A stretch of 64,000 bases of DNA from Actinernus sp. WN-2022 (taxonomy: Eukaryota; Cnidaria; Anthozoa; Actiniaria; Actinernidae), in the NCBI GenBank assembly GCA_030867875.1, contig JAOWCC010000286.1:1-64000 (forward strand). The letters run 5' to 3'. Below, piece by piece: positions 11,142 through 23,804 of this stretch. The stretch's first letter is position 1. Each line of letters opens with the position of its first letter. The position numbers and the translations under genes are program-made. Below the pieces are notes generated by a model. The model saw only the letters and a list, made by a program, of their open reading frames with translations, was not told where the DNA came from and did not search any database.

Positions 11142-11230
11142 GAAATTTGATGTTCTTAATAGTACCATATACCGGTAAGCCCTCAAACTGTGTTCTCGGG
11201 CTTATATTTGTTTTAAGAACATCAAATTTC
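11142..11230. repeat. Foldback: 17-bp inverted repeat
   Basis: GAAATTTGATGTTCTTA at 11142-11158 is repeated inverted at 11214-11230, with a loop of about 55 bases. It abuts the 94-bp array and may be the end of the same element. Confidence 0.75.
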
Positions 11231-11942
11231 ACGTACAGTTGTACAAACCATGCTATTAAATGTTTATAATATGAACTAAGATATTTTCTGGGGCAATCCC
11301 CTCACTACTCGATCATGCTCCATCAAAAACCAAGGAACTCAATAGTCCTATTCAGACAGAAAAGGCATAACTATAAACAATATCTGAAAGAATAGAAAAC
11401 TTACACATTTATATGGTCTATTTCCTTGTATTTTTTGAAGTTCTTCATCAAGTTAATGAGTGTTCCAGTATTTTCTGGTCAAACTTCGGCTTGTGCTAGT
11501 ACCCGAAAACTAAATTGTACTTGGCTCTTTCACAAAGATTTTGTAATATGTATCTCAACAACATAAATCTACAAATTGTCAGTTCTGCCTATCTGCTTAA
11601 GCTTGTTTTAAGCTTGCTTTTCCAAGATTTTCTCATCACACATCAGTAAATATGTCCACCATTTTTCTTTTCAAGACAGCACTGGTTGCGTGTTTTCAAA
11701 TATGGCAAAAGCTACCATATACAGCATAGGTTTGTAATACCTACATGTAGGTATAACAAACCACTGCTTTCAGCCAATCAAATGACAGAAATGTCTTAGC
11801 TTGTATTATAATAATGTAATCTTATTTATACTGATTCCAATACAGGAAATCTGTCAAATCAAATTACAGAAATATAGTATAGATTATTGGGAGCAACTAC
11901 AGAATATACCACCGCACGAAGGTACCCACCTAGAATTTTGGA
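11231..11942. other. AT-rich non-coding stretch
   Basis: No gene or clear repeat supported. Confidence 0.4.
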
Positions 11943-12165
11943 TATGCATCTATGCCTCGATCTACCACAGGAAAATCGTAGAAGTTCAACAGTTCAAGTC
12001 TAAATAGAATGAAGCTACAGTGTGGCTGCCTACGCATCAACGTGTGTACGCCTCGATCTACTACAGGAAAACCATAGAAGTTCAACAGTTCAAGTCTAAG
12101 TAGAACGAAGCTACAGTGTGGGTGGCTATGCATCAACCTGTCTACGCCTTGATATAGCACAGGCT
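11943..12165. repeat. 96-bp tandem repeat, about 2.3 copies
   Basis: GCCTCGATCTAC recurs at 11954 and 12050, and GCCTTGATATAG at 12146. Each unit carries GAAGTTCAACAGTTCAAGTC. Because 96 is a multiple of three, long frames open on both strands, but the repetition explains them. Confidence 0.85.
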
Positions 12166-12647
12166 ATAATATATCACAACATAATATATTATACGTAGAC
12201 GGCTACACCGAAGTCACTTATGAGTGGCAGGGTATTCTGTAGTCTAGCCGATTATTATTAACAAAAGAGAGAAACTAAAAGTGAGCATCGAGAAGAATAA
12301 GATTATTGTTTTTCACGTACATGTATTAATTGCTTCACTAATATATGCTGCATGTTGCAATAAATAGATGTGTATCGCAGCTGTTAAGAGAATCTTAGAT
12401 TCAAGAGGTGGTTAATGAATATGAACTACTCAATCTTTTAACGGATTTGCAAGTGCAACCATATCAAACGTGAATGCAACATCTTTAAAATGTCGAGAAA
12501 GAAGCTTTACTTCCCTTTAAAATAGCTTTAAAAATGTGATTGTCCAGCATTTATAGTACAGTCACTAAGTAGCTGCATTTGTCACAAAAACATAAACATA
12601 ACGTCTAGCATTTTAATATTTCAATAAGTACACAGCGTATTGTGATG
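12166..12647. other. Non-coding stretch
   Basis: No gene supported. Confidence 0.4.
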
Positions 12648-12863
12648 ACCAATGAAGCATTGTCATTAGCCACTCAGCTGCTTGGATTTTGTATTGTGTA
12701 CGAAGTTGGAATATTAGTTACTAAAGAAGTATTGGTATTAGTCAATGCTCTGTTTGGATTTTGTACTGAAGACGCAGTTATAATATTAATTACCAATAAA
12801 TTATTGTCATTAGCCAATTACCTGCTTGGTATTTTTACTGTGTACGAAGTTCAAATATTAATG
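12648..12863. repeat. 72-bp tandem repeat x3, open in one frame
   Basis: Three units of 24 codons (12648, 12720, 12792) each read T-N/K-E/K, then a Leu-rich core with LLGF/LFGF and a VYEV/EDAV end. The frame stays open from 12642 to 12980 and would give a hydrophobic repeat protein. Unit divergence is high, there is no known family likeness, and no splice or promoter support, so I treat it as a degenerate satellite. Confidence 0.7.
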
Positions 12864-14628
12864 TTTTATATTGCGAATGAACAGAACAGAAATGTTTTCC
12901 GATATTATATGGGATTAAATGTATGGATCGGGTGTACGAAGTGTCTCAAAAGAGACGTAAGAAAACTGAAATCTGTTTAGCAAACATGTTCTTTGATATC
13001 CTAGATAATGTTATGAGGTTTCTTTTGTTAATGTTTTCTTGCGATAAATTAATATTAATGATAGTGAGCATGCAAGCAACAACTATCATAATGGTTCCCA
13101 AATATTTTGATGTTGAATGTTTCATACCATTTTGTTAGTTGTTGCGTGCGTGCGTTGACTTTGCGTCAACTGTTTTCGGTTTTAATTATTTTTGGAAAAA
13201 GGAAAACACAAATAAATATAAGGACGATATCTGTAGTGGCTGGACGTGATGCTGTGGTAGTCTGGCTGCCGGTACTGGTTGATTTGGGCTTCCTATGGTG
13301 ACACAGGCATCCTAGATCAACTAGAGTCTGCAAACAGGCTAATGCTGTTGATGAACATCAGTGGTTCTTGAATTTTGGTTGTGGCTGATTGTTGCTTTGT
13401 GGAGGGTGATACTGTGTGGCAGGTAACTGATTTGTTTTCTACACCATAGATATTGTTACGGTGGTGGAGAAACTTGAGCAAGAGGTGCAGCTGACGTTAG
13501 TGTAGAATTCTATTGGAGTAGTTGGTGTCCAGACTGCGGATTAGTAATGAAGGGTTGGTGACTGAAAGTTGGTGGCATTATATAGTAAGCCGGGCATGGT
13601 TGTTGTATTTGTATTTTAGTGTACTACAGAAACACTATGGATTTGTACTATCAAAGTGAGCTGCATGTATTGATTTATTTTGTAGTGTTTTGTAATGTAC
13701 CACAGAAGTATTACAGTATATACGAAATTGGAAAGGGCGATTCCTGTGTTATATCATTTTCATTAAAGTAGAAAACTTTAATACTTTGTAGTTAATTAAT
13801 AACCACTAATGGTATATTGGTCGAACTTGTGATGATAACGTTGATGACATCAGAACATTTAGTGAGTCGGTTAATGATACTGATTATATTTGTGTAAACA
13901 CTAATGATGCGAAGTACGATGTCATTTTGCATTGTTTTGTTAGAAATCACATACAAATCACAACACATTGTTGACCAATAGTTTTGTTAACTGTACTATT
14001 ATTCATAATTTTCGTCCGGCTTTTACATATATGTAACAAATAAGGTTAATGTGTGTATAAATATTAAAAATAAGTATTTTCGTATTTAGCAGTGAAAAGC
14101 GTGACGCCAGAAATGCATTGTCGTATTTACCCGGATAAGGATTAATATATGTATGTCAACAAGTTAGATTTAAGAGCAAAGTTTCATAGAAAACGTTTTG
14201 CAGCTTTGATACCATGTAGGGATATTGTGTTTTGTGTCCCAGTGTTAGTTGCACATATTTCACCCTAGGTTAAATAGAAAGTGGTTAATAATACGATTTT
14301 TGACAATTTTCAGCATATTACATTGATCACACTTACAGCATTTTACATCTAATTTATGAACAAATACTATTGAGATCTTAGATTTATTAATTTAGTTTTT
14401 ACATAACTACAGATAGATTCTCTTTTGGGTACATATTTGGACTGAATTATACTGTTTTTATGAAATTATTTGTCATTTTGTTTTAATTTCATATTTTGTA
14501 TTCTATGATCTTGCTATTGTGTTATATTTATATGTGATAAATCTTTTACTCACATCTAGGTGTTCCATGGGCATTGGTTGGTCGTCGTCGTCGTATAGAT
14601 CTTGTTGACTTTCTATTTACAAAGTTGA
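12864..14628. other. AT-rich non-coding region
   Basis: About 1.8 kb with no gene that I can support. Short frames here have no recognisable motifs. Confidence 0.45.
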
Positions 14629-15015
14629 ATGCAAACGTGTATCGTTAATAGTTATAAGTCATCTAGGAAAGTTGTTAGAAGTGGCGTGCCTCAGAGCATC
14701 CTAGGCCCCTTATTATTTGTATTATATATAAATGACTTGCCTAAGAGATTAGTATATTTGCAGCTAAGAATGTATGCAGATGACACTAGCATAACATACG
14801 CAAATAATAATATAGAAAAAATAAATGAGCGTCTCACTTTTGATTTGAATAGGATTCATGTTTGGTTGACTGCCAATAAGCTTACGCTAAATATGACGAA
14901 AACTGAATTTTTACTCATTGGTTCAAGAGAAAGGCTATCCAATCTCACGGGGAGCCCAAACTAAATTGTTGACGAAGTTCCAGTAAAGCAGGTGTCAGTT
15001 TCAAAGTCCCTTGAA
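14629..15015 (+). pseudogene. LINE reverse transcriptase fragment
   Basis: The frame covers RT motifs B to D: RSGVPQSILGPLLFVLYIND, MYADDTSITYANN with the catalytic YADD, and ANKLTLNMTKTEFLLIGS. It matches CR1/Jockey-group LINEs. The usual Gly in GVPQGSILG is missing, a one-codon deletion in the primer-grip region. A TAA follows SPN at 14962 and the homology stops near SKSLE at about 15015. Both ends are truncated and no poly-A or repeat tail is visible. Confidence 0.85.
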
Positions 15016-15306
15016 GCTTATGCTTCCTCCCTCCTGTTTTTCTCACTTATCTTTCTGCTGTTAAAAAATACTAACATATAAACTAACAGTTGATTGCCTA
15101 AAATTTTATGTCTAAAATAGAGCCATACACGTATATAATCAATGGCAGAATTTCGTAACACAAACATGTATGTATACATACACAAACAGATGCATGTATA
15201 TGTTATAGGTCGAATTTATGTTCAGATCATTTTCTTAACCTAGGTTTTTTTCGAACATGATTATAAAAGGAAAACATGTATTTCCTATCTTTAGAGTATA
15301 ACATTA
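15016..15306. other. Non-coding spacer
   Basis: No gene seen. Confidence 0.4.
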
Positions 15307-15716
15307 CCATAAAGTTCCGAAAGTAACGACCTCATTACTTTCGGATTTAGAAGCCTTCGGGCGAGGTCGTTACTTTCGGGTGGTCGTTATTTTCGGGGTC
15401 CAAAAAACGTTAAACTACAAGCTTACTACAGGACTTACAGACTCTACGAAAACGCCTAGGACATTGCATTTGAATAGCACAAAAACACAACTACCGTAAT
15501 TCCAAACTCAGTGTGGTCAGTGCAGTTCCGTACAGGTGTTACATTACAGACTTTTATTGCATGCCAGTGACATTGATGAAAATAGCAACAGCTGTTGCTG
15601 ATTCCGTAACAAAACCTTAAAAAAAACTTTACGCTAAAATGTCGTTACTTTCGGATATGTCGTTACTTTCGGGGGGTCGCTACTTTCGGTACGTCGTTAC
15701 TTTCGAAACTTTACGG
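15307..15716. mobile_element. MITE with reiterated GTCGTTACTTTCGG motif
   Basis: The ends are CCATAAAGTTCCGAAAGTAA and the inverse of CCGTAAAGTTTCGAAAGTAA, flanked by TA (15305-15306 and 15717-15718). About eight copies of GTCGTTACTTTCGG or close variants crowd the two terminal 100 bases, inverted or direct. Such subterminal arrays are usual transposase-binding sites. It codes for nothing. Confidence 0.7.
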
Positions 15717-15890
15717 TATTACAACTGTGTACATGTTTTTCTCTGGACTTCTATATTTTTAATGCATTCTAAATACCTGTAACTGCATGATTATTCATTT
15801 TTGTTTTGATCGGGCTCCTATTGTTATCAGTATTAATTTATATTAAGCAGAAGGAATTACCCTATGTCAATAAAATAAAGGTATCTATAT
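15717..15890. other. Spacer
   Basis: No feature seen between the MITE and the tandem array. Confidence 0.3.
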
Positions 15891-16440
15891 AGTATTGCAA
15901 CTGTTGGGCTGTTTCTACAGGGCTTATAGGTAATAGCTGTCCAACGGTTTTCTATTATAAATATAATGATCCTAATGCTTACTGCTCAGGAGAGCAACAC
16001 CATCATCATCTGGAAGAAATATAATATGGAACAAAGAGTGTAAAACACTAATTAAACTAACATTGTGACTGCTGGGTTGTTTCTACAGGGCATATAGGTA
16101 ATAGTTGTCTAACGGTTTTCTATTATAAATATAATCCTAATGCTTACCGCTCAGGAGAGCAACACCATCATCATCTGGAAGAAATATAATATGGAACAAA
16201 GAGTGTAAAACACTAATTAAACTAGCATTGTGACTGCTGGGTTGATTCTACAGGGCATATAGGTAATAGTTGTCTAATGGTTTTCTATTATAAATATAAT
16301 CCTAATGCTTACCGCTCAGGAGAGCAACATCATCAGCTGTGCTGGCCCCATCAACTGGAAGAAATATAATATGGAACAAAGAATGTAAAACACCAATTAA
16401 ACTAGCATTGTGACTGCTGGGTTGATGCTACAGTGTGTGA
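15891..16440. repeat. Tandem repeat of 165-180 bp, about 3.2 copies
   Basis: The word CTGYTGGGYTG recurs at 15901, 16069, 16234 and 16414. Units share TTCTACAGGGC, TATAGGTAATAG, GGAGAGCAACA and CATCATCATCTGGAAG. The third unit is longer by a small insertion. Non-coding. Confidence 0.85.
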
Positions 16441-17048
16441 TTAGTGGAGGGATACGATTATACATAATACAATAATCTTTGCCACTATGTACGTTTTATT
16501 ATTATTCATGTACATTGTACAATAATATTGAAGGGGTGAGTGCAAGAAAGAGTTAAGTGACAATTTTATTTCCAATTTCTTTTGTCTTGTCAAAACTTTA
16601 AAAAAGCCACAGAGACAAACTAAATAAATGCATTTTTGGCAATATGAGGATGCAATCCCCTGTAAATTGCCTGTAGTTACAAGATCCTGTCTTTCCTAAG
16701 AACGGCTTGTTGGGTTGTACAAAATTAACAAGTTTGCCACAGTTTTGACAAATAAAAGGTTGAAAAAAAAGTCACTTAAGGTTACCGGATACCTTCAGGG
16801 TGCGTTTCCAGTCTAAATTATGTAGCGCCTCGAGGAAACATCGTAGATAAATCATTCATGTATCATTGTAAAGCTTATAAAATTGGCTACAAGAATATAT
16901 AAAAAGTTTTGAGTTCTTTGAAAATCTCGAATTTTCCGCCATCCCGTTTCTCCGATCTAGTGGGATGGATTTCAGAAGCTCCGACTCGGAAAATATTTTA
17001 AAGTTTAAAAATCTGTTTGCTTTGTCGTATTTCAGAGGAATCGTATTA
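16441..17048. other. Non-coding stretch
   Basis: No gene or repeat structure supported. Confidence 0.4.
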
Positions 17049-17200
17049 CAAAACCGTGTCGGGGAATTTCAAAATTCGATTTAGTTCAAAAGTTATCATG
17101 CTTTCCGTGAAAAGGCGTAAAATAATCCGAGTAGATATGCGGGAAACGCCGTCAAGAGCTCTCTTTTTAGAATTTCCCAATTCCCCGACACGGTTTTGCA
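17049..17200. repeat. Foldback with about 28-bp arms
   Basis: CAAAACCGTGTCGGGGAATT near 17050 is repeated inverted near 17195 (AATTCCCCGACACGGTTTTG), around a loop of about 90 bases. Likely a decayed MITE. Confidence 0.65.
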
Positions 17201-19184
17201 GCTGAGATATCAGTTGACATTTTGTGAAAATTTCGCACATATCGAATAAATTCCTCTTGAGTGGGACCTTTTTTAAAACTCTATTTTGATTGAAAATCGA
17301 AAGCGAGAAAATAGCACTTCAAAAAATTTACCCGTCTGTCATGCGTGAATCTGAAGCCCTGCCTCTCCAACAATTAGCAAGCTCTTGGCCAATCATTTCT
17401 CACCACAGTTCAACTATCTGTCAAGATTTCCCGCCAATGTTGATTTCCGATCAAAGCTACGCGCCGCATCGAGAAAATGTTTGTCCTTTTTTGTGTGACT
17501 TGAAAAATGGTAGCGGAAGAGTCAGCTGGTTTCCCAGGCTATAAAAAAAAGACCTCGAGGGGTAAAGCCAAGGTGAACACCTATATAGAGACGCCTTGAA
17601 TGCCAGCATAGTTAGTAGAGGAGACAGCGATTTGCTGGCGTCTGAAACACCACGGCGAGATCGTGGTTCAACCGATTTAGGGTCACCGTCAGACTACGTT
17701 TCCATCTAAGCTTTCTTGGAAACAAATATTCTCTCGGCTGGCTCATCAATTCTCTGTAAACCAAAACTTTCTTCACAGAAGTACTCAAAACTTGATGTAG
17801 AATCGATAATGATGATAACAAAATAAACGTTAGGTGCATTTTAATGATTTTGAGAATCAGGTTTCGCATGGCAGTTTGCGAAACCTACCCGTAAATCAAT
17901 GACTCACCAGCTTTCACGATGTACGATGCCATTGAAACGGTCCTGTAGACTTTGAAGCTTTATTCCCTCGTCTTCTTTCTCCTTTCGATACTACCGAAAC
18001 CACTCTTCGTTTGCAATGGGCTCATCCACATATGGAATGACACCACCTTGTTCTGTGGATACTGTGTTATTCGTGGCATCTTCCTCCTCCAGCTCATAAT
18101 GCGCTTTCCGAGTCTGAGCTACATGAAGTCATTGTTGACAATATTGGAGAAGTGAGTAAGTAAGGTAACAGAATATGAGTCGTATAGAGTGCAAAGTCTG
18201 TAGTATAAGAGGACGCCTTACTACATACACGTCACAGGCTTTGCAATGTCACTTAAATGATGAATAGGTACGTATGTGCGGGCATGGGGTCTGGGTTTTA
18301 ATAGAATCTCATTTTCATCACAGAAAACCTACGACAGTGCTGCAAGCTGACTAAGCAAGTTTACTTGGTATTCATAATGAAATCCATTTTCATAGGAAAG
18401 GTCGCCAATTTGCGACTACACTTACTCCAAAGAAAATAACTATTTCTATGCTTCACATACTCAACCCATGATTTGATTATTATTTTGATTAAGATTGAAT
18501 ATGACAAACTTTGTAACCTATGTTAAAAAGGCTACACTGTAATGGAATCTAATAAAACAGAGAAAAGGGCAATGCAATGATAAATAGGTTATTAGTCTGC
18601 TTTGCATCTAATTTAGCTATGCATTCTAAGAGTTATTTTTATTTTGGTGAGCCTTAACGACAACTAAACATACACAGCCGTATTCGATGCCTAGCCGACT
18701 AATAAGTTGTCATAGTATATTAAATAAATTCTGCTAGGAAACAATTTTCATCCCATAATAACAAAGACCCTTGCATGCTCACTTCAGAAATGAGATTGAA
18801 TTACCATTGTGATTGACAGTATTAACCTCCCAAAATACGTTCTCATTTTTTTGGTATTCTTGTGCGTGTTTCTTTGCATTGCATTCTCGGAAGAATTATA
18901 ATAAAGAAAAGTATTGGGGGAAATCACTTACATGTAGGCTTTGAGTTTAATTTTTTATAAAGTTTTCCGGGTTTAATCTGTTGATAGTATTCCATCACAC
19001 TGTTATCATCAAAATTATGTCCTTGGAAGAAATTGTAAATAAATTTCCTCTGGCTGAAGATAGATGAATTCTTGCCTTTAATGGACTTGTGATTTATCAT
19101 TGTCACAGTCCATTGCCTTAGTGGAGGACAAGCATTAGTGCCAGGTTCCCAGATATCTTTTACTTGAGTTAATTTGTCTACTTT
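17201..19184. other. Non-coding region
   Basis: About 2 kb without a gene that I can support. Open frames on both strands lack motifs and splice context. Confidence 0.4.
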
Positions 19185-20523
19185 TCAGGGGGTGTTTAGA
19201 GAGTCCAACCATTCAGAACAAGTAGCATATCCAGATCCATAGCTGTGATACATGTTAAGGGTTGGGAGGTCTATAGCGCCAGATGAAAGCTGTATGGCAG
19301 ATTGCATGGATGACGATGGTACATGTAAGGACACGTGGTTGCTGACTGGAAATGGATGAAGAGGAAGTGTGCACAACAGTGCAGTGAAATGGTTGACAGA
19401 CTGAAGTAGTGGTGAGGAGCAGGGATCACAGAGAACAGACCTGGAGGCAGGCAGACTGGAGAAAACCAAAGGTGCTAGCGGTACTTGAGAATGAGGAAGG
19501 ATGTAACGTGGAATACGATGATGTACTGCAAGTTGTCTGAAAGCAAAGCTGACTGATGTACTGCAATAGAGATGGTGGTTGACTTGTGGTAGATTCGGTA
19601 CTGATAGGTAGATAGATAGATAACTTTATTAAAGTGTCAAGATTAATAGCAGTTGCCCACTAAGTAGGGACACTAACAAAAATAAATAAATAAATAAAAT
19701 AAACATAATACAAATAAAATCATGACTAATACTAAATATATCTAAAAAACACTTAAAAATATGTACAGTAAGTTGCTTTATATAAAATATGTACCTAAGA
19801 TGCACATAAGATGCAGTTTTTACAGCCGTTGCTTGTAAAACTTTCTAAGTTTAGCTTTCTGATTGCCTTTTTAAAGGCTTCAATTGATGGCGCGTTACGT
19901 ATATTGGAGTCCAGTTTGGACCACAGCTGAGGTCCTAAGTATCTCAAAGAATGCTTGCCATAGCTAGTTGTGCTAAATCTAGGTATTACAAACTCCTTCA
20001 CTCTGAGATTATAGTTGCTGCTATTGAATGAAAATAAATCACATATGTACTGTGGGCAAAGCTTATTCTTTACTCTATACATTATTGTCATAATATCCTG
20101 TAATCTCTTGTTCTTTAATGTTGGTAGTTTGGCCCATTCTAATAACTTGCTATATGACGAATTCCAATCACAGTATATAGCCCTAAGGTGTATAGGATGG
20201 GGTTGATCTTGTTATGAGACTAGAACTGCAGCAACAGCAGAAGAACTGGTAGGCATTGCAAGGGGACAATCAGTCTGTCTTGAGGTGGCACTGATAGAGG
20301 CATCGATATCAGATGGAACTAATGATGGAGGATGAATAGAACCAGTCTCTGAAGAAGGCTGAATTCTTGAAGGAGGTAGATTAACAAGGGAAGATGGTGG
20401 GTCGGTGGCAGATGGGGTTTGTTCCATCATTAAAACAAATATAGAAGACCGATTCGCATGTGGAGCTGAACTACTGTTGGTGTTTGCTGGTAGTTGACCA
20501 GACAAAGGTTGAAAAGACCCCAA
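19185..20523 (-). CDS. Ser/Pro-rich reading frame split by a LINE
   Basis: Two minus-strand frames, 20523-20212 and about 19605-19185, have the same composition, rich in Ser, Pro, Leu and Thr. The first contains PPSSLVNLPPSRIQPSSETG and the second SSSMQSAIQLSSGAIDLP. Between them lies a LINE fragment (19605-20206). I infer one reading frame interrupted by the insertion. I do not recognise the protein; low-complexity composition makes chance frames possible. Confidence 0.25.
19605..20206 (-). mobile_element. 5'-truncated LINE (CR1/L2 type), minus strand
   Basis: The minus frame gives the C-terminal part of a LINE RT: LPTLKNKRLQDIMTIMYRV, KNKLCPQYICDLF, FSTTSYGKHSLRYLGPQLW. It ends at 19795, followed by an untranslated tail and a TATC-type repeat (the TAGATAGATAGATA on the plus strand at 19611-19622). 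Only the last 130 or so residues remain, as expected for 5' truncation during target-primed reverse transcription. Confidence 0.85.
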
Positions 20524-21460
20524 GCACTCAGATCAATTCCTTAGGGCATCTATTATTGTATTATGCTCAATTGAATGTTGTGGTTGTTCGTGATGATGTA
20601 ACATCTGACTGATGGACTCAGCGTCAGCAACAATTTCAGTTGCAGAGGGACTTGGAAGCTTCTGCTTCATGCAGGCTCCACTAGACATTCCACGCATACC
20701 TCAGTTCTCCAAAAATGAAACCTTCGCTCTGATTGGTCGAAATGAAATGACGTCAGGAACACGGTTTCTGCCAAAGTCCATCAGACGATGCGGGGGAGGA
20801 AGTCCGAAAATCAAGCTACAACGGGAGGTAACTGTGCAACAAGAATTATGCAAAAACGGTTTGTTTGTTTTCCAAGTAGCTTGTCTACATCGACTATCAA
20901 TCCATCCAAAAATACTTTGACCAACAAATGAATATTCATCTATAATCAGGTAGCTAACACCCTCGTCACTATTTTGAAGCTGTTGGAAAGCTACACCTTT
21001 TACATCAGTGTCGTTGTGTACCTATAGGTAATTTAAGCAAGGAATGTAGTGTAATCCCATTAACATTGCAAGATGCTTTTAGTTTAGTTGGGATACACTG
21101 AGCTTGATCATTTTGAAAAGTGATCTATTGTTTAATCAAATGCAGATTTTGTGCTTGTCAGTGTTCAGCCACAGGAAGTCCAGGCTTTATTTGTGTGGTC
21201 AATATTATAACACTTTGAATGGGAATTTGTTATTGTGAATATCGCTGTAAATGTTTTAAGAAAGTAAATATAACTTTCCTGAAGCGTAGTTCGTGTCCTT
21301 CTTGCACCAGAGAACAGTTTGTATAATTTATTTGGTATATAACTGCTTTTGAGTGTTTTTAAAAATACTTTTTTTAATACTAGCTAAAAGCTGTGAGCTT
21401 TACAGATAGATTATAACGCCATGCTTACCTGCACATCACGAAATCAGCTTTACACTTGCG
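20524..21460. other. Non-coding stretch
   Basis: No gene supported. Confidence 0.35.
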
Positions 21461-21466
21461 TTATGA

Positions 21467-21740
21467 TACCGTAAAGTTGGTTTAAATATCCAGTTTACGC
21501 TTCTTTAATCAGTTCTTTATGTATGCGTAATGACGTTCTTTACGATGCATATACGACATAACGTAAAGAGAGCGTAGTGAGACTATTTACAGCTGGCATT
21601 ACAACTGGCGTAAAGAACCGTAATTGAGCTCTTTATAGCTCTTTACTGTCGCGTAAATTTAAGTAAAGTGGTTATTTACGACAAGACGCCGAGCATAAAG
21701 AACCGTAAGTAAACAATGAACGGTTCTTTACTGAACCGCA
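21467..21740. repeat. Cluster of CTTTACG / CGTAAAG motifs
   Basis: About ten copies of CTTTAC, TTTACG or their inverse occur in 270 bases. The stretch opens with TACCGTAAAGTT, the same word that ends the MITE at 15307-15716. I find no matching right end. It is probably the subterminal part of a related, truncated element. Confidence 0.45.
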
Positions 21741-22413
21741 AAACAGCTTTTTACTTCAACAATATATTTAAATATATTTCCACGTTGTGCATGTATAAGG
21801 GCTATTATCAATGTTTTTTTCCCCGAACTCGAACGGAAAAAGGTGCAGTTTGCAGCTTAAGCGGAACTATAACAATACGGTTGTTTTCCTCCTTTGTATT
21901 TTATCTACAACGAAAAAACTAGTAATTTCGAAAAAAAAAGTAATTTTAGTTCCTTGTGTAGTTAAAATAGAAGATAGACCAAAAGCAAGAAAAGTGGCAC
22001 TGTGAAGTTTGGCTTACTCGTGTCGTACAAGAAGATATGCCATACCACTTCTTTATTGGTTCCTTTATTTCTCATTAAAAGTAGAAATAAATAAAAGATC
22101 TCAAGCCATATAAGTTAATTTATATTGTCTTTGATGGACTTTAACTATCATTTGACACCGTATAATTTATATTTCTCTTTTGAAATGGCTAAAGCCACAT
22201 AATATCCATTGTCTTTGAAAGGCTTTCACTTTCTTTTTAACCGTAACAATTCTGATGCTTTATACATAGGCACACACAGAGTACAAAGATATTTGTTTCT
22301 CTGTTGTAATTTCAAGTGTTTTTAAAATATATCTTATTAAAATCGTGTACACTGTATGTCAAAAAAGCCTACAAGACAAGACAAAAAGGTGCCATAATAA
22401 AAGTATAACATAA
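21741..22413. other. Non-coding stretch
   Basis: No gene supported; AT-rich. Confidence 0.4.
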
Positions 22414-22964
22414 TCATGCTTGACCATTTAATGTCATAGCCACGAGAGGTCCAATCCTGCAATCTGATTGGTTGGCCATGTCCAGATTGTTTTGTCTAAA
22501 TATTTGGAGCAGGAGGACTACACTCCTTCCCCTGTACCCCTTTCCGTTGGGTTTTGAGAGGCAGCCCTTTGTGGCGTGCTGGTAGCAAGTGGTGCCTCTT
22601 TCACTGCCCATTTTACATGGCTTTCTGGTTGATGGCTCCTGGGCTACACGTCTTTGAGTTTGAAAATTTCGAACATGCATCGGAAGAGATTTCTTCTGTA
22701 CTATGTGAAGCAAATCTTTGATGTCTCTTAGGTTTTTGCTCACCCAAGGCAGGCTCTTGGTAAGAAACCTCTTGCGACCATCTCCATTCTCATCCTCTGA
22801 GATTCGCTCTCATCAGAGCTGGTATACTCTGGCAAGAGTGCTTTCTTTGCTTTGTATTTTACTTCATTCGTCCAGTTGATTTGACTTACAGCCCACAGCT
22901 GGCGGTTGAGTTTCTGAGACAGATATACAATTTCAGCTATTAAGCCACATACTAGCTGCATCAA
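22414..22964 (-). pseudogene. Decayed exon of unrecognised element-like protein
   Basis: On the minus strand the frame from 22964 reads KYKAKKALLPEYTSSDESES, then shifts by one near 22800 to GRKRFLTKSLPWVSKNLRDI and LLHIVQKKSLPMHVRNFQTQ. Acidic Ser/Asp/Glu followed by a basic segment resembles linker regions of transposon proteins, but I cannot name the family. The frameshift marks it as non-functional. It may belong with the minus-strand gene at 23.8-25.5 kb. Confidence 0.35.
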
Positions 22965-23804
22965 GTCTTAAAATAATAACCCTATTTTTGTAAATGATTT
23001 CTGTTGAGTACTGTTCATGGTGCCTGTATTCAACTAATAATGTTTAATATAATTGCGTTGGTTCATCCAACCAGGAAATGAGAAAATAATATAAAGGTTA
23101 AACTTTGCATCGAGCTGCTTAAACTTTAGTTTAGAAATCAGCTTTCTGTCAAATACATATAAAATTATGTACATGTAACCTTGCTCTTATCAAGCACGCA
23201 AGGATATATGTGAGAGGACCAGTAAGCTTATTTGCTCAATTAGAGTGGTGCTACATATGTAACTAAGGTCAATGAACTTGACTGAAAGCTTAATATTTCT
23301 AAGCTAAACTTTAACTGGAGATACAAAGTTTGAACTTTATATTTAAAAAATGTATTAGGAAACATTAAGAGTTTTGTTTCAGAAATCTGTCTAGCCAATC
23401 AATGAAGGTAAAATTTGTTATGTGAGTAAGCTTTCTACCCCATGAAACCCAGGGTCGTCAGTATAATTCTTATCTACTGGTGGATATGATAGAAACAGGC
23501 GGCAGAACTTACATGAAACAAGTTTCAGTTTGCTTCCCATACCCATGCGGACATGGTGATCGTACTGCGATAGGCAGAGGAACACTGTTGGTATCATCGT
23601 CGCTTCCGTCACAAGAATCTATGTTTCTGGCTTCAGGGGTTGCGATAGACTGTTGGGATCATCGACAAGCTGTTCAGGTGGTGCTGGACTGGCAACACTA
23701 GCAGTCTGTATAAGAGCGCGAGCCTGGCCCTGTGGCACTCCATCTACACCCCTGTCCAAACTCTTCCTTCCTGCCATGCAGAATAATAGTGGCAAAGGAC
23801 GTTC
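22965..23804. other. Non-coding stretch between minus-strand remnants
   Basis: I see no supported gene. Minus-strand 23600-23800 retains short open frames that may be the tail of the Ulp1-like gene. Confidence 0.3.

Noticed and set aside
20612..20920. 102-codon plus-strand frame
   Set aside because: No motif, no splice context and no codon pattern beyond chance.
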